Source: Streptomyces minutiscleroticus
GTDB lineage: Bacteria; Actinomycetota; Actinomycetes; Streptomycetales; Streptomycetaceae
Assembly: GCF_014650875.1 (NCBI RefSeq)
Contig: NZ_BMVU01000013.1
Location: forward strand, 62,001 to 126,000
DNA length: 64,000 nucleotides
Direction of reading: 5' to 3'
The position numbers and the translations under genes were made by a program. Below the pieces are notes generated by a model. The model saw nothing but the letters and a program-made list of their open reading frames with translations. It was not told where the DNA came from and ran no database searches. Shown in pieces: positions 57,006 through 64,000 of the stretch. Within the stretch, counting starts at the first letter, position 1, and the number at the start of each line of letters is the position of its first letter.

Positions 57006-58250
57006 ATGCCCGCGACCCAGGGTTCGCCGGACGTGCTGGTGGTCGGAGCGGGGCTCGCCGGCCTCGCCTGCGCGCGCGACCTGCTCGACGCGGGGCTCGC
57101 CGTGCGGGTGCTCGAAGCGTCGGACGAGGTCGGCGGACGGATGCGCTCCGACGTGCGCGACGGCTTCGTGCTCGACCGCGGCTTCCAGGTGTTCAACACC
57201 TCGTACCCGCAGGTGAGGCGGCGGCTGGTGCTGCGCGACCTGAAGCTGCGCCCGTTCACGCCGGGCGTCCTGATCCGCACCGACCGGGGTCTGCTGCGCT
57301 TCGCCGATCCGACCCGCACGCCCCGGCGGACCCGGGACCTGCTCACCGGACGGCTCGCCGGAGCGCGCGACCTGGCCGCCCTCGGCGTGCTGTCGGCCCG
57401 CGACATGCTCGCCCCCGCCGGGCTGCTCAAGCGGGGCGAGGACCGCACCACGCGCACCGAACTGGCGGCCGCCGGGTTCAGCGACGCCTTCGTGGAGCGC
57501 TTCTTCCGCCCGTTCCTGTCCGGGATCTTCCTGGAGGACGAGCTGGAGACCTCGGGCCGGTTCTTCCACCTCGTCTGGCGCAGCATGCTGCGCGGCACCC
57601 TGTGCCTGCCCGCGGAGGGCGTCGGGGCCGTGCCGCGGCGGCTCGCGGCCGCGCTGCCCGAGGGCACCGTCCGGCTCGGCGCGCCGGTGGACCGGCTCAC
57701 CGACGACGGCGTCCTGCTGGCCGGGGGCGGCCAGGCCGCGGCCCGCGCCGTGGTCGTGGCCACCGGACCTGAGCCGGCCGCCGCCCTGCTGCCCGGCCTC
57801 GACGTGCCCCCGTACCGTGTCGTGACCACCTACTACCACGCCGTCGAGCGCTCCCCGCTGGCCGAGCCGACGCTGCTCACCGACGACCGGCGCCGCTTCC
57901 TCAACACCTGCGTGCTCAGCGAGGTCGTCCCCGGCTACGCGCCCGCCGGGACCGCGCTCGTCTCCACGTCCGTGCTCGGCGAGGACACCGAGGGCCGCGA
58001 GCGCGCGGTGCGCGGGGCGCTGGCCGAGGCGTACGGGACCGACACCGGCGGCTGGGAGCCGCTCACCGCGTACACCGTGCCGTGCGCCCTGCCCGCGATG
58101 CCGCCGCCGCAGCCCCTGAGCCGCACGGCGCGGGTGGCGCCCGGGCGGTACGTGTGCGGGGACCACCGGGCGACCGGCTCGGTCCAGGGCGCGCTGGCGT
58201 CGGGCGCGCGGGCCGCCCGGGAGGTGCTGCGGGACCTCGGCCTGCGGTGA
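57006..58250 (+). CDS. FAD-dependent amine-oxidase/protoporphyrinogen-oxidase-like protein
   Basis: The 414-residue flavoprotein starts at ATG 57006 after AAAGGTGG. The dinucleotide motif is VLVVGAGLAGLACARDLLDAG, then LEASDEVGGRMRSD (GG motif), RGFQVFNTSYP, and a C-terminal FAD motif YVCGDHRATGSVQGALASG. It belongs to the NAD(P)-binding amino-oxidase family often found in photolyase/SDR clusters. Substrate unknown; it may handle a pigment or quinone related to photoprotection. It converges with the photolyase gene over a tandem-repeat region. Confidence 0.88.
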   Translation: MPATQGSPDVLVVGAGLAGLACARDLLDAGLAVRVLEASDEVGGRMRSDVRDGFVLDRGFQVFNTSYPQVRRRLVLRDLKLRPFTPGVLIRTDRGLLRFADPTRTPRRTRDLLTGRLAGARDLAALGVLSARDMLAPAGLLKRGEDRTTRTELAAAGFSDAFVERFFRPFLSGIFLEDELETSGRFFHLVWRSMLRGTLCLPAEGVGAVPRRLAAALPEGTVRLGAPVDRLTDDGVLLAGGGQAAARAVVVATGPEPAAALLPGLDVPPYRVVTTYYHAVERSPLAEPTLLTDDRRRFLNTCVLSEVVPGYAPAGTALVSTSVLGEDTEGRERAVRGALAEAYGTDTGGWEPLTAYTVPCALPAMPPPQPLSRTARVAPGRYVCGDHRATGSVQGALASGARAAREVLRDLGLR

Positions 58251-58273
58251 ACGCGGGCAGGCTGTCGGACCAC

Positions 58274-58405
58274 TCCCGGCGGGCGGCCCGCGATCGGGGA
58301 GGCCCGGGGAAGCGACCTGGGACCGGAGGGGTCCCGGCGGGCGGCCCGCGATCGGGGAGGCCCGGGGAAACGGCCCGGGACCGGAGGGGGTCCGGCGGGC
58401 GACCC
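58274..58405 (+). repeat. 58-bp tandem repeat in the convergent flavoprotein/photolyase gap
   Basis: Unit 1 at 58274-58331 and unit 2 at 58332-58389 share a perfect 38-bp block starting TCCCGGCGGGCGGCCCGCG, and both end GGGACCGGAGGGG. A third truncated copy begins at 58390. The region is non-coding and lies between two 3' ends, so it may act as terminator/REP-like DNA. Confidence 0.85.
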
Positions 58406-58467
58406 GCGGCCGGAGCGCGCCGGCGGGGGGCGCCGAGCAGCAGGGGTCCGGTGGGGCCGCCCGCGCT

Positions 58468-59844
58468 TCAGTCGAGGCCGCGGCCCCGCCGGAACCGCTC
58501 CAGCCCCTCCGACAGCTCGACCACCCGCTCCGGATAGGCGCCGTACGCCGCCCGTTCGGCCCCCTCCAGCTTCCACGGCTCGTGCACGGCGGGCCCCCGC
58601 AGCCCCGCCAGCTCCGGCACCCAGCGCCGCACGTAGGCCCCGTCCCGGTCGTAGCGCCTGCCCTGGGTGACCGGGTTGAGGACCCGGTTGGGCCGGGAGT
58701 CCGTACCGGTGCCGGCCACCCACTGCCAGTTGAGCTGGTTGTTGGAGAGGTCGCCGTCGACCAGCAGGTCCAGGAAGTGCCGGGCGCCCACGCGCCAGTC
58801 CACGTACAGCGTCTTGACCAGGAAGCAGGCGGTGAGCAGCCGGCCGCGGTTGTGCATCCAGCCCTCGTGCCGCAGCTGCCGCATCGCCGCGTCGACGACC
58901 GGGTAGCCGGTGCGGCCCTCCTTCCAGGCGGCGACGTCCTCGGCGGCCGCCCGCTCCGAGCGCCACCGGTCGTGCTTCGTGCGGTAGTCCGCGCGGGCCG
59001 CCTCCGGGCGCGCGGCCAGCACCTGCCGGTGGAAGTCCCGCCACGCCAGCTGCCGTACGAACGCCTCGGCGCCGGGACCCTCCGCCTCGCGCGCCCGCCG
59101 CACCAGCTCGACGGGGGAGAGGGTGCCGAAGTGCAGGTGCGGGGAGAGCCGCGAGGTGGCGTCGCCCGCCAGGTCGTCGTGCCGGTCCCCGTACGCGCCG
59201 AGCCCCCGGCGCCGCCAGGCCGCGAACCGCTTCCTGCCCTCGCTCTCCCCGCCGGCGGCCAGCCCCTCGGAGACGCCCCGGACGTCCGCGCGCGAGGGCA
59301 GCGGGCCGGAGCGGACGGCGTCCGGCACCCGCACCCGGCGCGGGGGGCCGAGCACATGGCGCAGGTGCTGCCGCGACCAGTGCCGGAAGTACGGCGTGAA
59401 CACCGCGAAGTGGGTACCGCCCGCCGGGGTGACGGCGCCCGGCGCCAGCACGGTGGTCGTCGTGTCGTGGACGTGCAGCCGGCGTCCCTCCGCCTCCAGG
59501 GCCGTCCGCAGCCGCTCCTCCCGGCGGTGGGCGTAGGCGCTGACGTCGGCCGCCATGTGCACGTCGTCCGCGTCCGCCTCGGCGACCACCCGGCACGCCT
59601 CCTCCACGACGTCGCCGGAGCGCACCACGAGCCGGCCGCCGCGCTCGCGCAGCCCCCGGTCCAGGTCGGCCAGGCAGTCCGCGAGGAAGGCCAGCCGGTT
59701 GGGCGCCGCGCGCCCGGCGCCGTCCAGCCGGCCGTCCCGGACGAAGAGGGGCACCACCTCGTCGGACGCCTCCAGGGCGGCGCGCAGCGGCGGGTGGTCG
59801 TGCAGGCGCAGGTCGGCGGTGAACAGGACGACGGCGACGCTCAT
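58468..59844 (-). CDS. phr: Deoxyribodipyrimidine photolyase (class I CPD photolyase)
   Basis: A 458-residue cryptochrome/photolyase. The N-terminal antenna-binding Rossmann domain starts VAVVLFTADLRLHDHPPL. The FAD domain has SRLSPHLHFGTLSP, EAFVRQLAWRDFHRQ, GRTGYPVVDAAMRQL, GWMHNRGRLLTACFLVKTL, VDWRVGARHFLDLLVDGDLSNNQLNWQWVAGTGTD, with the Trp and Asn residues expected for light-driven repair of cyclobutane dimers. ATG 59844 follows AGGAG. It is 131 bp downstream of the SDR gene on the same strand and likely co-transcribed under light control. Confidence 0.95.
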   Translation of the reverse strand: MSVAVVLFTADLRLHDHPPLRAALEASDEVVPLFVRDGRLDGAGRAAPNRLAFLADCLADLDRGLRERGGRLVVRSGDVVEEACRVVAEADADDVHMAADVSAYAHRREERLRTALEAEGRRLHVHDTTTTVLAPGAVTPAGGTHFAVFTPYFRHWSRQHLRHVLGPPRRVRVPDAVRSGPLPSRADVRGVSEGLAAGGESEGRKRFAAWRRRGLGAYGDRHDDLAGDATSRLSPHLHFGTLSPVELVRRAREAEGPGAEAFVRQLAWRDFHRQVLAARPEAARADYRTKHDRWRSERAAAEDVAAWKEGRTGYPVVDAAMRQLRHEGWMHNRGRLLTACFLVKTLYVDWRVGARHFLDLLVDGDLSNNQLNWQWVAGTGTDSRPNRVLNPVTQGRRYDRDGAYVRRWVPELAGLRGPAVHEPWKLEGAERAAYGAYPERVVELSEGLERFRRGRGLD

Positions 59845-59975
59845 GGCGGCTCCTGGACGGGACGGGCGGGGCGGAGGAGGAGGGCGGGCCCGCGGGCGGG
59901 CGGCGGCGCGCGCTCGCGAGGCGCGGCCTTCGGCGCCGCGCTCGCGCAGGGCGGGGCGCGGGCGGCGGGCCCCGG

Positions 59976-61520
59976 TCAGCGGCGGCCCGCGGCCGCGGGC
60001 GGGCCCTTGAGGGCGTTCCTGGCGGCGGCGCGGGCGATGTTGCGGGCCATCCCGCCGAAGACGACGGCGTGGAAGGGCGACACCGACCACCAGTACGCGT
60101 GGCCCAGCAGCCCGTGCGGATGGAACAGGGCCCGCTGCCGGTACCGGGTGCGGCCGTCGTCGCCGGTGCCGGCGCGCAGTTCCAGCCAGGCCAGGCCCGG
60201 CAGCCGCATCTCGGCGCGCAGCCGCAGCAGCCGGCCCGGTTCGATCTCCTCCACGCGCCAGAAGTCCAGCGAGTCGCCGGCGCGCAGCCGGCCCGCGTCC
60301 CGGCGGCCCCGGCGCAGTCCGACCCCGCCCACCAGCCGGTCGAGCACGCCGCGCACGGACCAGGCGAGCGGGAAGGAGTACCAGCCGTTCTCGCCGCCGA
60401 TGCCCTCGATCACCCGCCACAGGGCCTCGCGCGGCGCGTCGACGCTCCGCTCGCGCTCGTCGGTGTAGAGGCTGCCGCCGGCCCAGTCCGGGTCGGTGGG
60501 CAGCGGGTCGCTGGGCGCGCCCGGCACGGACGCCGAGGACCAGCGCGTGGTGACCTCGGCCTCCTTGACGCGCTGCAGCGCCAGCGAGACGGCCGTGTCG
60601 AAGGTGAGGCGGCCGCCGGGCGGGTCGGGCACGTACCGGGCGATGTCGTGCTCGCGGCACACCACCTCGTGGCGCAGCGACTCGGCGAGCGGCCGGGCGA
60701 GGGCCGGGGGCACCGGCGTGACCAGGCCCACCCAGTGGCTGGACAGGCCGGGGCTGAGCACCGGCACGGGCAGGATCAGCCGCCGGGGCAGTCCGGCGAC
60801 GACCGCGTACCGGAGCATCATGTCGCGGTAGGTCAGGACGTTCGGGCCGCCCACGTCGAAGGCCCGGTTGATGTCGGCGGGCATCCGGGCGCTGCCGACC
60901 AGACAGCGCAGCACGTCCCGGACGGCGACGGGCTGGATGCGGGTGTGCACCCAGCTCGGTGTGACCATCACCGGCAGGCGCTCGGTGAGGTAGCGCAGCA
61001 TCTCGAACGAGGCCGAGCCGGAGCCGATGATCACCGCGGCCCGCAGCACGGTGGTGGGGACGCCGGAGCCGAGCAGGATGCGGCCGACCTCCGCGCGCGA
61101 GCGCAGGTGCGGGGACAGCCGTTCCTCGGGCACGCCGTACGGGGTGAGGGCGCCCAGGTAGACGATGCGGCCCACGCCCGCGGCGCGCGCCTGCTCCCCG
61201 AAGGTGCGGGCCGCCTTCCTGTCGGTCTCCTCGAAGCCGTCCCCGCTGGTCAGGGCGTGCACCAGGTAGTACGCGACGTCGATGCCGCGCAGCGCCTCAG
61301 CCAGCGACGCGGCGTCGGTGACGTCGCCGCGGACGATCTCCGTGTCGCCCGCCCAGGGGTGGTCGCGCAGCTTGCCGGGGGAGCGGGCCAGACAGCGCAC
61401 CCGGTGGCCGGCGGCCAGCAGCTCGGGGACCAGCCGGCCGCCGATGTAGCCCGTCGCGCCGGTCACCAGACAGCGCAGGCCGGTCCCGGTGCCGTCGGCC
61501 CCGGTGTCCTGACCGTTCAT
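59976..61520 (-). CDS. SDR (NmrA-like) oxidoreductase with DUF2867 domain
   Basis: The 514-residue protein starts at ATG 61520 after GGAGGAG. The N-terminal atypical SDR domain has LVTGATGYIGGRLVPELLAAGH, AYYLVHAL, IVYLGALTPYG and TVLRAAVIIGSGS. The C-terminal 170 residues form DUF2867 (SLYTDERERSVDAPREALWRVIEGIGGENGWYSFPLAWSVRG, GDSLDFWRVEEIEPGRLLRLRAEMRLPG, YWWSVSPFHAVVFGGMARNIA), a START-like lipid-binding fold. This fusion repeatedly accompanies photolyase genes in actinobacteria and myxobacteria; its substrate is unknown. Confidence 0.9.
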   Translation of the reverse strand: MNGQDTGADGTGTGLRCLVTGATGYIGGRLVPELLAAGHRVRCLARSPGKLRDHPWAGDTEIVRGDVTDAASLAEALRGIDVAYYLVHALTSGDGFEETDRKAARTFGEQARAAGVGRIVYLGALTPYGVPEERLSPHLRSRAEVGRILLGSGVPTTVLRAAVIIGSGSASFEMLRYLTERLPVMVTPSWVHTRIQPVAVRDVLRCLVGSARMPADINRAFDVGGPNVLTYRDMMLRYAVVAGLPRRLILPVPVLSPGLSSHWVGLVTPVPPALARPLAESLRHEVVCREHDIARYVPDPPGGRLTFDTAVSLALQRVKEAEVTTRWSSASVPGAPSDPLPTDPDWAGGSLYTDERERSVDAPREALWRVIEGIGGENGWYSFPLAWSVRGVLDRLVGGVGLRRGRRDAGRLRAGDSLDFWRVEEIEPGRLLRLRAEMRLPGLAWLELRAGTGDDGRTRYRQRALFHPHGLLGHAYWWSVSPFHAVVFGGMARNIARAAARNALKGPPAAAGRR

Positions 61521-62066
61521 GACTCCTCCGTCGCTCGCCTCGTCGGGCCCCCTGGCTGATCACTTCCACGTTCGCGGGCGTTTCGGATGCACAGGAGCGG
61601 CCGGATGCGTGGCCCGGCGCGAACCGTACGGCCGTGCGCCCGCCGTACGGGGAAGCGGCACATGGCGGAACGCATCGGGGGCAGACGGGTCGTACGGGGG
61701 CCGGCGTTCCGGTTCTCGGCCCGGCACGGAGGCGGACGCCGGTATTCCTGTCGCCGCTCCGGCGCGGCACGGCGTTCCGCGTTCGGCGGCCGGGAAAACC
61801 GGCGTATTCACCGCCGCGGAAAAAGTATTTCATTCAAGCGCGGTATCCGCTGGAAACGGGATTCCGTTGAAACGTGAAACCAGATAGGAACGAGTGGTAA
61901 GCCGTCACGCCGTCGGCCCACTCGTGCACGCAAAGCGACGGAGCGGGAAGTGTTGTGGCGCGGCGTGCCGAAGCGCGGCGTAACACGGTGCGACGCACCG
62001 CGGACCCGGCGCGATCGTCCGGGTCCGCAGTGCGTCGGCGATGTCCCTCGGCGCCTGGAGACCGCC
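61521..62066. other. 546-bp intergenic region, partly A/T-rich
   Basis: The part next to 61520 must hold the SDR-photolyase promoter; I did not find a copy of the 24-bp element. 61795-61900 is unusually A/T-rich for this DNA. Short open frames on both strands here lack coding bias. A terminator for the small hydrophobic gene lies at 61991-62039. Confidence 0.55.
61991..62039 (-). terminator. Long imperfect stem-loop terminator
   Basis: CGACGCA (61991-61997) pairs with TGCGTCG (62031-62037), and the inner GCGGACCCGG with CCGGGTCCGC, with a small internal mismatch. It follows the stop of the 56-residue gene on the minus strand by about 30 bp. Confidence 0.65.
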
Positions 62067-62237
62067 CTACCAGCGGTACCAGCGGCCGCGGCGGCCCCCC
62101 GAAGCGGTGGGGCGCACGACGAAGCCGAGCAGCCAGACGATCAGGACGATCACGGCGATCCACCACAGCGCCTTGAGCGCGAAGCCGGCACCGAAAAGGA
62201 TGAGTGCCAGCAGCAGAACCAGAAGCAAAGGACCCAT
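62067..62237 (-). CDS. 56-residue hydrophobic membrane protein
   Basis: From ATG 62237, eight bases after GGGAGGTT, the product is almost entirely membrane-embedded. Two spans, LLLVLLLALILFGAGFAL and ALWWIAVIVLIVWLLGFVV, are followed by a short basic tail (RPTASGGRRGRWYRW). It matches small streptomycete hydrophobic proteins of the Lmo0937/DUF5670-like kind, often stress-induced. A possible sigma-B-type promoter lies directly upstream. Confidence 0.85.
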   Translation of the reverse strand: MGPLLLVLLLALILFGAGFALKALWWIAVIVLIVWLLGFVVRPTASGGRRGRWYRW

Positions 62238-62261
62238 GTGTATCAACCTCCCGCCCTCCGA

Positions 62262-62284
62262 ATTCCCCGGTTCGCCGTTCAAAC
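62262..62284 (-). promoter_or_regulatory. Possible sigma-B-type promoter
   Basis: On the minus strand, GTTT (62284-62281) and GGGAAT (62267-62262) are separated by 13 bp, close to the streptomycete SigB consensus (GNNT, 14-16 bp, GGGTAT). They lie 25 bp before the 56-residue gene's ATG. Suggestive only; the spacer is one base short. Confidence 0.4.
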
Positions 62285-62415
62285 ACCTCTCACCCGAAAG
62301 AGATCCACACCGCGTCCTCATTCCCGTCGCGGGGTTTGACGCCCGTATCAATGGTCAGCCGTTTCTTTGACGCGTTTCCGGTCGAATCGCCGCTGGGAGC
62401 GGGCAGGAGGTAGGA

Positions 62416-62895
62416 ATGCGAACGGCACACGAGGACGCATCCCATGACATGCGGTCCGGCGGTGGCCAGGCGGTGGAAGAGGTGCCGCACAGCGCGGCCG
62501 CCGCGCGCAGGAACGTGGAGGACCTGCTGCGGAGCGCCGGCCGCGACGAGCGCGCGGCCCTCGCGCGCGCCGCGGCGGACCGCCCGTCCGCGGCCGGCGG
62601 CGACCGAGCCGTGGCGGACGCCCTGCTGGTCACCTCCGAACTGGTCACGAACGCGATCCGGCACGGCGGGGGCGTCACGGACTTCGAGGCCGAGCTGACG
62701 GACGACGGCGTGCGCGTCGCGGTCGGCGACCGCAGCGAGGACCTTCCCACCCTGGAGCGGCAGACGGACGACCAGGGCCTGCTGAGGGTCGGCTGCCACG
62801 GCTGGTACATCGTCAACCGGCTGGCCCGCTCGGTCTCCATCAGCCGCCTCCCCGGCCGCGGCAAGCGCATCAGCGTGCTGCTGCCGCTGACCTGA
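62416..62895 (+). CDS. HATPase_c ATP-binding regulatory protein (RsbW-like)
   Basis: A 159-residue single-domain GHKL protein starting at ATG 62416 after CAGGAGGT. N-box DALLVTSELVTNAIRHGGG, G1-like VAVGDRSEDLP (D-RSED in place of D-G-G), and G2-like GWYIVNRLARSVSISRLPGRGKRI. As with the homologue at 40556, it should bind ATP and possibly phosphorylate a STAS protein or bind a sigma factor. No STAS gene is adjacent here. Confidence 0.9.
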   Translation: MRTAHEDASHDMRSGGGQAVEEVPHSAAAARRNVEDLLRSAGRDERAALARAAADRPSAAGGDRAVADALLVTSELVTNAIRHGGGVTDFEAELTDDGVRVAVGDRSEDLPTLERQTDDQGLLRVGCHGWYIVNRLARSVSISRLPGRGKRISVLLPLT

Positions 62896-63021
62896 CCGGG
62901 GTCCGTCCCGGCGCCCTCGGCGAGCGCCGGGACCACCGCGCCCCGCGCGGGCGGCGGCCTCCGCCGTCCGAACGGGGTGGGCGCGGATCATGCCCCGGAC
63001 CAGGGGTGTCACACTGACCCC

Positions 63022-64000
63022 ATGGACGAGCGAGTATTGGGCAGGACGGGCCGGCAGGTCTCGGTCATCGGGCTGGGCACCTGGCAGCTGGGCGCCGACT
63101 GGGGCGACGTGGACGACAAGGACGCCCTGGCGGTCCTGGAGGCCGCCGCCGAGGCGGGCGTGACCTTCTTCGACACGGCCGACGTGTACGGCGACGGGCG
63201 CAGCGAGCAGACCATCGCGCGCTTCCTGAAGGACCGCCCCGACCTGCGGGTGACGGTGGCGACCAAGATGGGCCGGCGGGTCGAGCAGATCCCGCGGAAC
63301 TACGTGCTGGACAACTTCCGCGAGTGGAACGACCGCTCGCGCCGCAACCTCGGGACCGACCGGCTCGACCTGGTGCAGCTGCACTGCCCGCCGACGCCCG
63401 TCTACTCCTCCGACGAGGTCTTCGACGCGCTGGACACCCTCGTGGCCGAGGAGCGGATCGCCGCGTACGGCGTGAGCGTGGAGACCGCCGAGGAGGCGCT
63501 GACCGCGATCGCCCGCCCGAACGTGGCCAGCGTCCAGATCATCCTCAACCCCTTCCGCATGAAGCCCCTGCGCCGGGTGCTGCCCGCGGCCCGGGAGGCC
63601 GGCGTCGGCATCATCGCCCGGGTGCCGCTGGCCTCCGGCCTGCTGTCCGGCAAGTACACGAAGGACACGGTCTTCGCGGAGAACGACCACCGGACGTTCA
63701 ACCGCCACGGCGAGGCCTTCGACCAGGGCGAGACCTTCTCCGGCGTCGACTACGCCACCGGTGTCGAGGCGGCGGCGGAGTTCGCCGCCCTCGCCCCCGA
63801 GGGCGTCACCCCGGCCCAGCTGGCGCTCGCCTGGATCGTGCAGCAGCCCGGCGTCACCACCGTGATCCCCGGTGCCCGCAACCCGGAGCAGGCCCGGGCC
63901 AACGCGGCCGCCGCCGAGGTCCCGGAGCTGTCCCCGGAGACGCTCGCGGCGATCACCGACCTGTACGACCGGCGCATCAAGGACCAGGTCGAGAACCGCT
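63022..64000 (+). CDS. Aldo-keto reductase (3' end cut by the window)
   Basis: ATG 63022 opens a frame that runs off the end; 326 residues are seen, close to the family's full length. MDERVLGRTGRQVSVIGLGTWQLGADWG, FFDTADVYGDGRSEQTI (Asp, Tyr), VATKMGRR (Lys) and LVQLHCPP (His) give the tetrad; the C-terminus has TTVIPGARNPEQARANA for NADPH binding. It belongs to the general stress/YajO-like AKR group. No Shine-Dalgarno is obvious (CTGACCCC). Substrate unknown. Confidence 0.92.
   Translation, partial: MDERVLGRTGRQVSVIGLGTWQLGADWGDVDDKDALAVLEAAAEAGVTFFDTADVYGDGRSEQTIARFLKDRPDLRVTVATKMGRRVEQIPRNYVLDNFREWNDRSRRNLGTDRLDLVQLHCPPTPVYSSDEVFDALDTLVAEERIAAYGVSVETAEEALTAIARPNVASVQIILNPFRMKPLRRVLPAAREAGVGIIARVPLASGLLSGKYTKDTVFAENDHRTFNRHGEAFDQGETFSGVDYATGVEAAAEFAALAPEGVTPAQLALAWIVQQPGVTTVIPGARNPEQARANAAAAEVPELSPETLAAITDLYDRRIKDQVENR

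Overview
The window is very GC-rich chromosomal DNA with strong G/C preference at codon third positions, frequent GTG and TTG starts, and families typical of Streptomyces: DUF397, DUF5133, an NsdA-like TPR regulator, a PopR/ClpP pair, a large ATP-binding LuxR-like protein, and many HATPase/STAS/SpoIIE signalling proteins. I read it as chromosome-arm or core-flanking sequence of a Streptomyces or close relative. I see no rRNA, tRNA, CRISPR array, insertion sequence, prophage or integrase.

Layout. 1-11.3 kb: end of a TPR protein, a phytoene-desaturase-like flavoprotein, a Tat-exported serine hydrolase, an acyl-CoA synthetase, DUF397, a universal stress protein, a giant ATPase regulator and a conserved hypothetical. 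11.3-22 kb: a secreted peptidoglycan amidase, an APH-type kinase, an NsdA-like regulator, a PAS-SpoIIE phosphatase, a Gfo/Idh oxidoreductase, asnB and a secreted small protein. 22.5-29.4 kb: a cyclic-nucleotide-binding protein, a secreted TAP-family hydrolase, a double GNAT, a frameshifted membrane-protein remnant, an SPW membrane protein, a P60-like protein and an acyl-CoA dehydrogenase-like protein. 29.5-37.6 kb: a GH19 chitinase and a ricin/PI-PLC protein with near-identical DasR-type promoters, then dienelactone hydrolase, VOC protein, adenosine deaminase, LysR regulator and aldo-keto reductase. 37.7-45.7 kb: a methyltransferase; a tightly overlapping operon of a 47-residue membrane peptide plus two PRC-barrel proteins; a STAS protein; an anti-sigma-type kinase; a stand-alone B12-binding protein coupled to an orphan SpoIIE-like C-terminal fragment; and a lipid kinase with a degenerate PAP2 domain. 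45.8-49.2 kb: VOC protein, small orphan, and a clpP-clpP operon with its PopR regulator. 49.3-53.3 kb: CDF zinc transporter, a TerD-CAP fusion with coding tandem repeats, a YihY membrane protein. 53.7-61.5 kb: a light-response-like cluster. 62-64 kb: small hydrophobic protein, HATPase, and a truncated aldo-keto reductase.

The most coherent system is 53.7-61.5 kb. It holds a putative anti-sigma factor, an ECF sigma factor (LitS-like), a MerR-type B12-binding regulator (LitR/CarH-like), a flavin amine-oxidase-like protein, a DNA photolyase and an SDR-DUF2867 protein. A 24-bp element built of 11-bp direct repeats lies both in the litR/litS divergent promoter and in front of the anti-sigma gene, matching the repeat period known for CarH operators, and litR appears leaderless. 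About 12 kb away a second B12 protein carries an exact W-x9-EH motif but no DNA-binding domain. It is translationally coupled to an orphan phosphatase fragment and sits beside STAS and HATPase genes, which suggests a B12- or light-gated partner-switching module. That is the best candidate for something undescribed here. All functions are assigned by reading motifs; no database search was run.
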